Assembly: GCA_902791025.1 (NCBI GenBank)
Contig: CADATZ010000003.1
Span: 62,001 to 126,000 of the forward strand
DNA length: 64,000 nucleotides
Source: an uncultured Chloroflexota bacterium
GTDB lineage: Bacteria > Chloroflexota > Anaerolineae > Anaerolineales > Anaerolineaceae
Direction: 5' to 3'
Part shown: in pieces, positions 51,959-59,825 of the stretch
How the letters are laid out: each line of letters starts with the position of its first letter
Position numbering within the stretch: the stretch's first letter is position 1
Translations under genes and position numbers: made by a program
The notes under the pieces: model-generated
Told to the model about the DNA's origin: nothing
The model's input: the letters and a program-made list of their open reading frames with translations, nothing else
Database searches by the model: none

Positions 51959-52597
51959 CTATAGACTGAATTCAGTTTTCGTCATGCCCATATTCAGCGC
52001 TTGATACATATATCTTGAGGCAATAGAAGAATAAGGGCTCCATTTTTGACATCTCTTTATAATGTTATCTTTTGATATATCGGAAGTTTTATAAAGCCAT
52101 TTAAAACTCTGAATAAAAGCTCCATCTTCATATGGTAAAACATCCATACGGTTCAAAACAAATAATAAATACATTTTCGAAGTCCAAGGCCCAATTCCGC
52201 GGATATATGTGAGCGCTCGGATAACTTCTTCATCAGACATATTGGATAATTTATCGAAAGACATTTTATTATTCTGAATTTCACTTGCTAAATCAAAAAT
52301 ACAGTTAGCCTTTTTATAAGACATCCCAATACTCTTAATCTCTTCCACTGAAAGACTAAGAATGGATTCTGGGGTTAAATTGCTATTTAATTTCAGCAGA
52401 AGTCTTGAATAAATCTTATTTCCTGCTTGTACAGATAACATTTGCTCAATTATTTCATGAACTAAAAAAGAGAAGGAGTCTTTATGTAATGAATAAGAAA
52501 GATCTCCAATATGGAAAATAATTTTCGATAGTTGTTTATCAACACTACATAAATGTTTTATTGGAGAAGAATTAAGTGTAAAAATAAACTCATTCAT
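51959..52597 (-). CDS. HhH-GPD DNA glycosylase (AlkA-like) within the restriction operon
   Basis: This 212-residue protein has the HhH-GPD pattern of AlkA/3-methyladenine glycosylases: EIIEQMLSVQAGNKIYSRL (about 48-66), the hairpin RALTYIRGIGPWTSKMYLLF (about 128-146), and LPYEDGAF, where D158 is the catalytic aspartate. It should remove alkylated or otherwise modified bases. It is placed between the regulator, whose stop region it overlaps by 8 bases, and the endonuclease. A glycosylase in that position is unusual. It might clear damaged or hypermodified bases that block or escape cleavage, or be a passenger; both are inference. Confidence 0.85.
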   Translation of the reverse strand: MNEFIFTLNSSPIKHLCSVDKQLSKIIFHIGDLSYSLHKDSFSFLVHEIIEQMLSVQAGNKIYSRLLLKLNSNLTPESILSLSVEEIKSIGMSYKKANCIFDLASEIQNNKMSFDKLSNMSDEEVIRALTYIRGIGPWTSKMYLLFVLNRMDVLPYEDGAFIQSFKWLYKTSDISKDNIIKRCQKWSPYSSIASRYMYQALNMGMTKTEFSL

Positions 52598-52829
52598 CAG
52601 AATCTTCTAATTTAATTGCTTCTATGCGTTGGAAAATAAAAGAAATTGGAATATTAAAACCTTTTGCAATCTTTTCCATGTTTACTAATGAGATATTTCT
52701 TTTTCCGGCTTCAACAGAAGCATAATAGGATCGGTCCATTTTTATCGATAATGCAAACTTCTCCTGACTGATGCCATAATCATCACGTATTTGCTTTATT
52801 GCTAATCCGAATAACCTTTTTATTTCCAT
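52590..52829 (-). CDS. XRE-family controller protein of the restriction operon (C-protein-like)
   Basis: This 79-residue single-HTH protein (AIKQIRDDYGISQEKFALSIKMDRSYYASVEAGKRNISLVNMEKIA, residues 10-55) has the size and form of C proteins, which delay expression of the endonuclease until the methyltransferase has acted. The operon order C-glycosylase-R fits this. An imperfect palindrome GACTTTAAGAC at 52862-52872 lies just upstream and could be a C-box; this is tentative. Its stop overlaps the glycosylase start by 8 bases. Confidence 0.82.
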   Translation of the reverse strand: MEIKRLFGLAIKQIRDDYGISQEKFALSIKMDRSYYASVEAGKRNISLVNMEKIAKGFNIPISFIFQRIEAIKLEDSDE

Positions 52830-53131
52830 ACTCTCACCGTATAAAATTCTATTTATACATCGACTTTAAGACAACGGATTATAAGTAACATTTGGATATT
52901 TTATGGTTACACTGATGAGGCTATTCTATCGAACAATAGATGAGAGAAAATAATATCATTTTCGAAAAATAGATATAAATCGATTTGGTTTATTACTTTC
53001 AAATAATCTATATGTTATCATACACTGAATATTGAAAAATGAAATTGGAGGTAATTACCAAAAATCCATTGCTGACATAACCAGAACTAAATATTCTTGT
53101 TTATTGGGCTAACAATGATGCAAGGAGAAAA

Positions 53132-53243
53132 ATGAATAAAAAAAATTATATTGTGGCTAAACAATGAATTTGTACCAATCATATTTTTAATTTGTCTGAT
53201 ATATTGGACTCATAATAAACAGATTATTGAAAAAAATTCATAG
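53132..53243 (+). pseudogene. Small single-TM ORF interrupted in an 8-A run
   Basis: AAGGAG and ATG at 53132 start MNKKN and a stop soon follows. If one A is removed from the run of eight (53138-53145) the frame becomes MNKKIILWLNN, then EFVPIIFLICLIYW and a polar end THNKQIIEKNS, a 36-residue membrane peptide. It may be phase-variable, decayed or a sequencing error. Confidence 0.4.
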
Positions 53244-53257
53244 TTGAATATAATTTT

Positions 53258-53370
53258 TTAATGTAACTGTACAGCAGGAGTCAATATAGTTTGTTCCGGT
53301 CCATCCTGTAAAGATCGAATTTTGCTCGATAGATACCATTCGGAAGCTTCATTCAATTCTTCGTCTGTGA
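53258..53370 (-). pseudogene. 3' remnant of a gene, minus strand
   Basis: A frame ending at 53258 reads TDEELNEASEWYLSS, then KIRSLQDGPEQTIL and a short tail, and is closed upstream by a stop near 53370. It has no start. It looks like the tail of a gene cut off when the flanking defence genes were inserted. Nothing else is recognised between 52830 and 53444. Confidence 0.3.
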
Positions 53371-53444
53371 AAACAGATCAATTTGACTCACGCACAGGAC
53401 AAATACGTTTTAATTTATAATTGGATGAGTAATTGGAGGTAATT

Positions 53445-54467
53445 ATGAAGCTTAAAAAAGAATTCTTCGAATTTTTTAGCGACATTAGGATTGACACAGA
53501 AGCCAATGCGTTACGGGAAAAGCGTGAAATATTAGTTAATGACATTAAATCGAAAATGCCTCAAATTCTAAAAGATCATGATATTAATATTACACAAAGC
53601 GATATTCGAACAATCGATCAAGGAAGTTATAAATACAATACTACGATTAAAAGCGATGTCGTAGATCGTGATGTTGCTGTAATTGTATCAATGTGTACAG
53701 ATGACATGGGTGATCCACGTAAATTTAAGTCTTATTTACGAGATTCCATTGATATTCCTTCGAGAACGGTTTCAATAAAAGAACCTTGTGTTCGGGCTTC
53801 TTATCATGATCATGGCATTGAAAATTTACATATTGATCTTCCATTATATGCTCAAATAGGATCGGATTTTTATCTTTCCAGAGGAAAAACAAACAGCTCT
53901 AATTATTCATGGGAAGATGCAGATCCCGATGGCTTAAATAAGTATCTGTGCGGAAAAATTAACGGAAATGATCAATTACGGAGAATTATTTGTTTCATAA
54001 AAAAATGGCGAGACGAAAAATATGCAAATGCTAATAATGATCATGAGATACCTCCCAGTATTGGATTGACGATTCTGGCATGTAAGCTTTTCTCCCCTCA
54101 ATCGGATAATGAAGGAGACGCTGATTTGCTTGCATTGCAAAAAACAATGAAAGCAATCCTTAATGAGTTTATTGTGTCAAAAACTATTACAGGAGAAATC
54201 ATGTCCGCTGAAATCAGTTGCCCGTTGCCGGTAAGACCTTATACCGATACTTTCAAAAAAATGAAAAACAGCAGCGATTCTTATATGATTAAATTTTATA
54301 ACAGCCTTTCAAGAGCAGTAGCTGATCTTACTGATGCGATAAATGTGGAATCTCCTCATGACGCAGGTGTATATGTTCAAAAGGTGTTAGGGAATGATTT
54401 TCCTATTCCCCAAAAAGAAGCAAGTTATGCTTCTACTCGGAACTATAGAGAACATAGCTTCGGATAA
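53445..54467 (+). CDS. CBASS CD-NTase (cyclic oligonucleotide synthase)
   Basis: This 340-residue nucleotidyltransferase of the cGAS/DncV-like type has GS (60-61) followed by D74 and D76 in DVVDRDVAVIV and the third acidic residue D131 in HIDLPLYA, the metal triad of CD-NTases. On phage infection it would make a cyclic di- or trinucleotide to trigger the effector. GGAGG is 5 bases before the ATG at 53445. It leads the operon with Cap2 (4-base gap), Cap3 and a membrane protein, i.e. type II CBASS. The product nucleotide cannot be read from sequence. The same 15-base ribosome-site segment occurs at 53043-53057. Confidence 0.9.
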   Translation: MKLKKEFFEFFSDIRIDTEANALREKREILVNDIKSKMPQILKDHDINITQSDIRTIDQGSYKYNTTIKSDVVDRDVAVIVSMCTDDMGDPRKFKSYLRDSIDIPSRTVSIKEPCVRASYHDHGIENLHIDLPLYAQIGSDFYLSRGKTNSSNYSWEDADPDGLNKYLCGKINGNDQLRRIICFIKKWRDEKYANANNDHEIPPSIGLTILACKLFSPQSDNEGDADLLALQKTMKAILNEFIVSKTITGEIMSAEISCPLPVRPYTDTFKKMKNSSDSYMIKFYNSLSRAVADLTDAINVESPHDAGVYVQKVLGNDFPIPQKEASYASTRNYREHSFG

Positions 54468-54470
54468 ACA

Positions 54471-56150
54471 ATGTCAATAAGAGAAATTCTTGAATCATAT
54501 GACAAAATAACCATTGACCAGGAAATTGTTGATGGAATCTTTATTTTTTCTCTTTTTGGAAAACAGTATCTTTATATTGCACCGTTAGAAGACAATCCCT
54601 CAGCAATGGCCGTAATCTTTTTATATAATGATGATGGTTCCGATATACCTCATATTATGCTCAAGGAGGAAACCTTTCCTGGTGTAGACTGCATACCACA
54701 GGGAAAATATCGTCCAGTATGCCTATATGAACAAGAAAGCATAGTGGGGGCAATAATGCCATATGATGCAAAAGTCAGGGATGCAATTGAGCGGTTAATT
54801 GAACTCCTGTCTATGAATGAAATTGAAAAGGAACGTGAATTTCAGAAGGAATTCATGTTTTATTGGAACGGTAATTCAGACTCTCATAATACACATAATG
54901 TTTATTTGGATCAGAATGATTCATTTTCAGAATTTGATGTTTATTATGGGAACAAAAGTGTCCGGTTAGTAAAAAGAGGTATTCAACTCTCAGATATTGA
55001 TGATAGAGATAAAAAAGGTCGAATATGGACACATCATGTGGAGAATAATGCATACTATATTCCTATCACAGATAAAAGAGGCATTCTACCTCCCTATCGC
55101 GGTCATAATTGGACTACTCAAACTATAAAAGATATTGTTTATTCAGAACAGATTGAACATATTGATCAACATACATTTCAAGTATTGAAAAATACATTTC
55201 CAAATACTCAAAATATAATTATTGTATTTGGAATGGAATTAGAAAAAATACATATTTCATTTGCCGTAAAAATAAAATGTAAAAATATCCGGAATCATTC
55301 CCTTTTAGAAAAAATTGTTGATGATACTATTGACATTGAACAATTATTTACGATTCGAAAAGATTATTATTATTTATGTGAGCAAATCGGCAACGATTGC
55401 GGTCTTTTAGGTAAAAATGTGTTGCTCATTGGTGGAGGATCATTAGGTAGTTATATTGCTTTTGAATTAGTTAAAAACGGCGCTTCAAATTTAAAAATAT
55501 ATGATGGAGATAATCTTGAAGACGTAAATGTTCTTCGATGGGCATATGGTGGAATTGGTAAAGGGAGTAATAAAGCAATTGCACTTACAACAATGCTGAA
55601 ATCGATACATCCGGAAATAAATATTGTTGGTATCAATAAAAACATCAATCAAGATTCTTTACTTATTGAATTATCTTTTGCCGATATGATTGTCATAACG
55701 GTTGGAAGCAGCAATGAGCAGCTAAACATAAATCGTATATTGGTTGAAGCCGGATGTTCAATCCCAGTCATATATATCTGGCTGGAAGAAGGTGGTATTA
55801 ATAGTCACATTCTTTTCGCAGATTACAGACATGCCGGCTGTTTCGAATGCCTGTATACGGATATCGATGGTAATTTAGTTAACAATAGGGCGAGGAAAAA
55901 TACACTTTCCATATCTGAGACATCGATAATTAGAAATGGCTGCGGCGGAACGAGAGCGTCCTACGGAACAGCTGTTTTATTACGGACCACTTCAGTGCTT
56001 TTAGATACTATACATAAGTTTTATGATGGTCAGATTACACAAAATGTATTGATAGATATTTCTCCAAATTGTGTGAAAATCTCAGATACGCCTTTTCCAA
56101 TGAGGGAATGTAATTGTTGTGGAAATAAAAAAGATCAATCAATGTATTAA
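54471..56150 (+). CDS. cap2: Cap2-like E2-E1 fusion protein of CBASS
   Basis: This 559-residue protein has the Cap2 layout. The N-terminal E2-like domain (about 1-130) has a likely catalytic Cys84 in RPVCLYEQ. The C-terminal E1/ThiF domain has an adenylate-binding loop LLIGGGSLGSYIAFELVKNGA (about 318-338) and the acidic IYDGDNLEDVNVLRW (about 343-357). Further on are CFEC, NGCGGTRASYG and a terminal CNCCG cysteine pair, possibly a zinc site. Cap2 conjugates the C-terminus of the CD-NTase to cell targets, which primes signalling. Its end overlaps the Cap3 start by 32 bases. Confidence 0.88.
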   Translation: MSIREILESYDKITIDQEIVDGIFIFSLFGKQYLYIAPLEDNPSAMAVIFLYNDDGSDIPHIMLKEETFPGVDCIPQGKYRPVCLYEQESIVGAIMPYDAKVRDAIERLIELLSMNEIEKEREFQKEFMFYWNGNSDSHNTHNVYLDQNDSFSEFDVYYGNKSVRLVKRGIQLSDIDDRDKKGRIWTHHVENNAYYIPITDKRGILPPYRGHNWTTQTIKDIVYSEQIEHIDQHTFQVLKNTFPNTQNIIIVFGMELEKIHISFAVKIKCKNIRNHSLLEKIVDDTIDIEQLFTIRKDYYYLCEQIGNDCGLLGKNVLLIGGGSLGSYIAFELVKNGASNLKIYDGDNLEDVNVLRWAYGGIGKGSNKAIALTTMLKSIHPEINIVGINKNINQDSLLIELSFADMIVITVGSSNEQLNINRILVEAGCSIPVIYIWLEEGGINSHILFADYRHAGCFECLYTDIDGNLVNNRARKNTLSISETSIIRNGCGGTRASYGTAVLLRTTSVLLDTIHKFYDGQITQNVLIDISPNCVKISDTPFPMRECNCCGNKKDQSMY

Positions 56151-56637
56151 GATCATGCTTCCCAATGGCAAAGTGGCTGATATTCTTAGTCCTGTTCTTG
56201 ATGAAATGTGGAAATGGATCCAGAATGATGCAGAAAAACCTGAGAGCGGTGGCTATATTGTTGGATATCATCACAGCAAAACCGGAAACATATCATTGGA
56301 AAACATTTCTTCGCCTTATTCTGATGATGAGAAGAATCGTTACTTCTTTAAGTTATGTGATTTGCGTCATAAGATGTTCTTGTTGAAAGTTCGAAAGCAA
56401 GAAAGTTATTATATGGGGGTATGGCACACTCACCCTCAACCAGTTCCCATTCCTTCAAATATTGATTGGAATGATTGGAATGAAACACTAAAATGTGATA
56501 AGACAGGGTGCCAATATATATTTTTTGTCATCGCTGGTACAAAAGACTTTCGTATTTGGATAGGGAATATCCATACCGGGAAAATCATAGAGGGCTACGA
56601 ATGTGCAAAAGATGGGAATGGAATATACATCAGATAA
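56119..56637 (+). CDS. cap3: Cap3-like JAB/JAMM isopeptidase of CBASS
   Basis: This 172-residue metalloprotease has the JAMM motif: E42 in PESGGYIVGY, then VWHTHPQPVPIPSNID with H103, H105, S113 and D116. Cap3 removes the CD-NTase from its conjugates and so limits the system. It overlaps the Cap2 end by 32 bases. The presence of Cap3 along with Cap2 places the operon in the type II group with both enzymes. The long overlap leaves a start choice between 56119 and a later ATG at 56158, but the family N-terminus fits the first. Confidence 0.88.
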   Translation: MEIKKINQCIKIMLPNGKVADILSPVLDEMWKWIQNDAEKPESGGYIVGYHHSKTGNISLENISSPYSDDEKNRYFFKLCDLRHKMFLLKVRKQESYYMGVWHTHPQPVPIPSNIDWNDWNETLKCDKTGCQYIFFVIAGTKDFRIWIGNIHTGKIIEGYECAKDGNGIYIR

Positions 56638-56654
56638 TTAGTAAGGAACAAAAG

Positions 56655-57482
56655 GTGAAAAAAGTCTTTGATTTTATAAAGTGCAATACATTGCAAATTA
56701 TGGAGACAATAGCTTTAATCATAGCGTTTGTTGTACCAAATTTCATTAATATACAAGAAGTTTTTAAAGGTTATTTAGCTGAAAATGTACTAGCACCTGA
56801 TAATTTTTTCTATTACTTAGCTATTTCACATGGCGGGTTATTAGCATCCATAATTTTTTCTATTGCCTTATGGATATTAATAACAAGAAAAATAAACAAA
56901 GATTATGTTATGAATAAAATTCGCCTTTACCATGATTATTCATATGGTTGGTACTGGTTTTGTGCAAAAATACTCGGAATAAAACAATGCAGCTTAGTCC
57001 TTGTTCCAATTTTTATGCAATTCAAACTTGTAATTAGAGGAACCTTTGACGTTTATCCTCTGAACATGAATGAATTTCCACCTATCGATAACGAGGCGGA
57101 TTGTAAAGTAACAAAAATGAATACAAAATTAAAAACCGACGAGATAAATCTTATTTTGGAAGATACTTATTCTATTCAAGTTGAACAAATTCCGAAAGAG
57201 AAGAGAGATCTTTCCACAATAAAGATTAGTCGAAATAATGGCATCAGTAGGGGACGTCATTTCAGCCAGAAATTTATTGAGAGTACCATAGATGAAATCA
57301 GAAAAATAAAACACATTTCGATGTTGAATATCTTTTCTACCACAAACCCAATGAATACAGAGCACATCGCTAAAAGGGTTTTTACCTTGGATACAAGAGG
57401 TAATATTGATCATATCTATGTATTTCAGCAAAGTAGTGATAAAAAGAGAAATTTTGAAAATAAAGGACACAAAATATTATAA
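56655..57482 (+). CDS. Two-TM protein, candidate CBASS membrane effector
   Basis: The GTG at 56655 is chosen because AAGGA lies 7 bases upstream and earlier ATGs fall inside Cap3. The 275-residue protein has a membrane helix at about 16-33 and a second at about 58-76 (SHGGLLASIIFSIALWILI), then roughly 195 soluble residues with a basic start (RKINKD) and no nuclease, phospholipase or TIR motif that I can see. By place in the operon it should be the effector, likely disrupting the membrane when the cyclic nucleotide binds; Cap15-like proteins work that way. The family is not identified. AT-rich like its neighbours. Confidence 0.6.
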   Translation: MKKVFDFIKCNTLQIMETIALIIAFVVPNFINIQEVFKGYLAENVLAPDNFFYYLAISHGGLLASIIFSIALWILITRKINKDYVMNKIRLYHDYSYGWYWFCAKILGIKQCSLVLVPIFMQFKLVIRGTFDVYPLNMNEFPPIDNEADCKVTKMNTKLKTDEINLILEDTYSIQVEQIPKEKRDLSTIKISRNNGISRGRHFSQKFIESTIDEIRKIKHISMLNIFSTTNPMNTEHIAKRVFTLDTRGNIDHIYVFQQSSDKKRNFENKGHKIL

Positions 57483-57522
57483 GAATTCTAGTAATAACAA
57501 AATTTGTTTATTTAGGGGAAAA

Positions 57523-58518
57523 ATGAACAAAATAAAAATAATCAAAAAAGGAATAACACAATTACCTGTTGATACCATTGTCAACGCTGCCAACAAGCAA
57601 TTGCAGGCTGGCGGTGGTGTCTGCGGAGCAGTTTTTCGTGACGCAGGGTATTCGGAACTTCAAAAGGCATGCGATAAAATTGGTTTCTGTCATACAGGCA
57701 GCGCAGTGATCACTCCGGGATTTAAATTGGAAGCGAAATACATTATTCATGCCGTTGGACCAGTATGGAAAGGCGGAAATGCTGATGAGCCCAAGAAACT
57801 TTACAGCTGCTATAAAAATTCTCTGGAACTGGCAAAGGAAAACAGCTGCCATTCCATTGCCTTTCCACTAATCTCTTCGGGCATATTCGGTTACCCAAAA
57901 GATAAAGCCTGGAGAAAGGCATTACAGGCCTGTCTGGACTTTATCAGCGAAAATGAAGATTACGATATTGATATTTATTTTGCTGTTCTGGATGATTCCG
58001 CGAAAGCGTTGGGAGGAAAAACATTGTTGGAACTTACAAAAACAAATTCCAATAAACCTAAGTCTGAAAAAACTTCTGAAACAATCTTGGAAGAAAACCA
58101 GAAGCTGTTCTGTCTGAGGTATGTCCAACTGCTTCAGACTATTGATTGGGATGATGATCTGAAAGACTGGTGCAGAAAATATTCGATTTATGAAAAGATA
58201 GTTACACATCAAGGTCTTGAAAGAATGCTGCATGAACTGCTGTCGGAGGCATACGATTCAAACATCGTTATCCAGGATTACGGTCAAATCATTGAGGATT
58301 CTAAACTCGATCAGCAACTGATCAGCGATCCGAGCGGAGAATTCATAAGCTCACTGAACAAAAAACAGCTGCTTGCATGCATCGCATGGCATTTCCGGCG
58401 GGATCATTTCTGCGAAGGATCATTGATCAGTGAATCTATCGCTGAAGGAAAACTTTTGAAATATATACAAGCGCTTCTGAAAGGTGAATACACTCGTCCT
58501 GAGCCAGGTGAACTGTAA
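57523..58518 (+). CDS. Macro domain fused to DUF6508
   Basis: Residues 1-170 form a macrodomain: VDTIVNAANKQLQAGGGVCGAVFRDAG is the ADP-ribose-binding loop, and SIAFPLISSGIFGYP the second loop. Such domains remove or read ADP-ribose marks. The C-terminal half ends LLACIAWHFRRDHFCEGSLISESIAEGKLLKYIQALLKG, the pattern of DUF6508. AGGGGA precedes the ATG at 57523, 40 bases after the effector stop on the same strand, so it may be part of the defence locus. Base composition moves back toward the genomic average inside this gene, so the island edge is near here. Confidence 0.83.
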   Translation: MNKIKIIKKGITQLPVDTIVNAANKQLQAGGGVCGAVFRDAGYSELQKACDKIGFCHTGSAVITPGFKLEAKYIIHAVGPVWKGGNADEPKKLYSCYKNSLELAKENSCHSIAFPLISSGIFGYPKDKAWRKALQACLDFISENEDYDIDIYFAVLDDSAKALGGKTLLELTKTNSNKPKSEKTSETILEENQKLFCLRYVQLLQTIDWDDDLKDWCRKYSIYEKIVTHQGLERMLHELLSEAYDSNIVIQDYGQIIEDSKLDQQLISDPSGEFISSLNKKQLLACIAWHFRRDHFCEGSLISESIAEGKLLKYIQALLKGEYTRPEPGEL

Positions 58519-58580
58519 GAATGAGCAGTCTCTGAGAATGAAAGCCTTTTATACAATGCTCGAATTATTTTATAGAAATG

Positions 58581-59096
58581 TCAGATGTTGATTTCCGACA
58601 TTTCCATATCTTCAAATGAAACCACATCATATAGCTGGCGCTCATAAGCAAGAACAGTATTGATTCTCCAGCCTGTTTCAATAGATAATTCACCAATAGA
58701 TGGGATCCTTCCCAGTTTAAGGGCAAGGTCCTTTTTTATTTTTCTGTACATCTGAAGCTTTGCGTTTGAATATGAATTCCTTTTCCCGGCTGCGTTGATT
58801 TCCCGGACACCTGAATAAACAGCTTTTCTGACACAGCTGTATGCATAGGTGAGAAATTTCGTATTACAGGATGGGTCATATGTATGCAACGCTTTCAGCA
58901 GTCCCTGAAAACCATCCTGGATGCGGTCATCACGATTTGCTGCAGGACATAATGACGGGATTTCGTATTGTGAGGCAATCCTTTGCACTAAAGGTGTATA
59001 TATCTCGCAAACCTTGGTTTCAATTGTCTTTTTTTCTTTATCCGAAGCTTCGGAATAGTGCAGAATGAGGCTATCAATATTATTTGCTTCTATCAT
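58581..59096 (-). CDS. Sigma-70-like protein lacking region 4
   Basis: This 171-residue protein has sigma region 2: RDDRIQDGFQGLLKALHTYDPSCNTKFLTYAYSCVRKAVYSGVRE, then region 3-type IPSIGELSIETGWRINTVLAYERQ with the final helix. It stops there: no region 4, so no -35 recognition. Families of this kind include truncated phage or plasmid sigma factors and regulators that bind core polymerase only. A 3-base gap separates it from the upstream membrane protein, so the pair is probably co-expressed. GAAATGTC and GACATTTC near the stop form an inverted repeat. Confidence 0.8.
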   Translation of the reverse strand: MIEANNIDSLILHYSEASDKEKKTIETKVCEIYTPLVQRIASQYEIPSLCPAANRDDRIQDGFQGLLKALHTYDPSCNTKFLTYAYSCVRKAVYSGVREINAAGKRNSYSNAKLQMYRKIKKDLALKLGRIPSIGELSIETGWRINTVLAYERQLYDVVSFEDMEMSEINI

Positions 59097-59099
59097 CTG

Positions 59100-59531
59100 T
59101 CAATTCCCGAAAATCTTTGTGGAGATTGCCTTGACAACCGGGAGAAGAATAAAAACAAGAACTGTATAAATCAGTGTTCCCAGAACGCTTGCCGACTGGC
59201 TGCTGGTTTTATCCCCTTCTCCAGCACGCTTTAAAATTTGATAGAATGTTCCCCTCTTGAATAGATTAATTCCGAGAATAATTGCAAATACAAGGTAGGC
59301 GGTTTCAACTGCTAAAACTCCGAGCCCGGTAACGACTCCGGAAATGGCGTCTTTCTGACGAACTGAATTTCTGATAAATAACAAATGATTCATGATATAT
59401 CCTCGACTAAAAATTAACATATGCAAGATCACATACGCCGAAAAGATACCAGCACATACAGAGAAAAGCCCCTGTGAAAACAATTCCATAAATGACATCC
59501 GGTAATACGGAAATAATTCGTCTGCTGTCAA
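59100..59531 (-). CDS. Small membrane protein upstream of sigma-like gene
   Basis: This protein of at most 143 residues has three or four hydrophobic segments (near residues 20-40, 62-88, and 118-135) and a loop rich in Lys/Gly (GEGDKTSSQ). The family is unknown. The frame opens with a TTG at 59531; ATG 59498 is an alternative with no better ribosome site. An anti-sigma role is possible from position only. Confidence 0.45.
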   Translation of the reverse strand: MTADELFPYYRMSFMELFSQGLFSVCAGIFSAYVILHMLIFSRGYIMNHLLFIRNSVRQKDAISGVVTGLGVLAVETAYLVFAIILGINLFKRGTFYQILKRAGEGDKTSSQSASVLGTLIYTVLVFILLPVVKAISTKIFGN

Positions 59532-59825
59532 AAGCTTTTTTTTTCGGCAATGAGTTTCCCTTCATATTTTCAGTTTACAAAAGGGATCAAATAAGATTTT
59601 TTGAGTGGCATTGTTGAAGCATTCAAAAAAGTATGATGCAAGCGTAAAAGAGCCTCTTGTCTCCATCAATCTGAGCCTTACGGTTTTTGATGATAAAATT
59701 TGATGGCAGTAAAACGTATATCGGATAAAAATCGGAAAATCCCGGTAAATTATTACTTTGAGCGGTCATATCTTTATTGAATACAACCGTCAATAAAGAA
59801 TAAAGCAGTGAAAAAAGGAGTAAAC
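59532..59825. other. Intergenic region, nothing recognised
   Basis: Between the membrane protein and the DUF2130 gene there is no credible ORF or repeat. The AT-rich part near 59750-59800 may hold the DUF2130 promoter. Confidence 0.4.
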
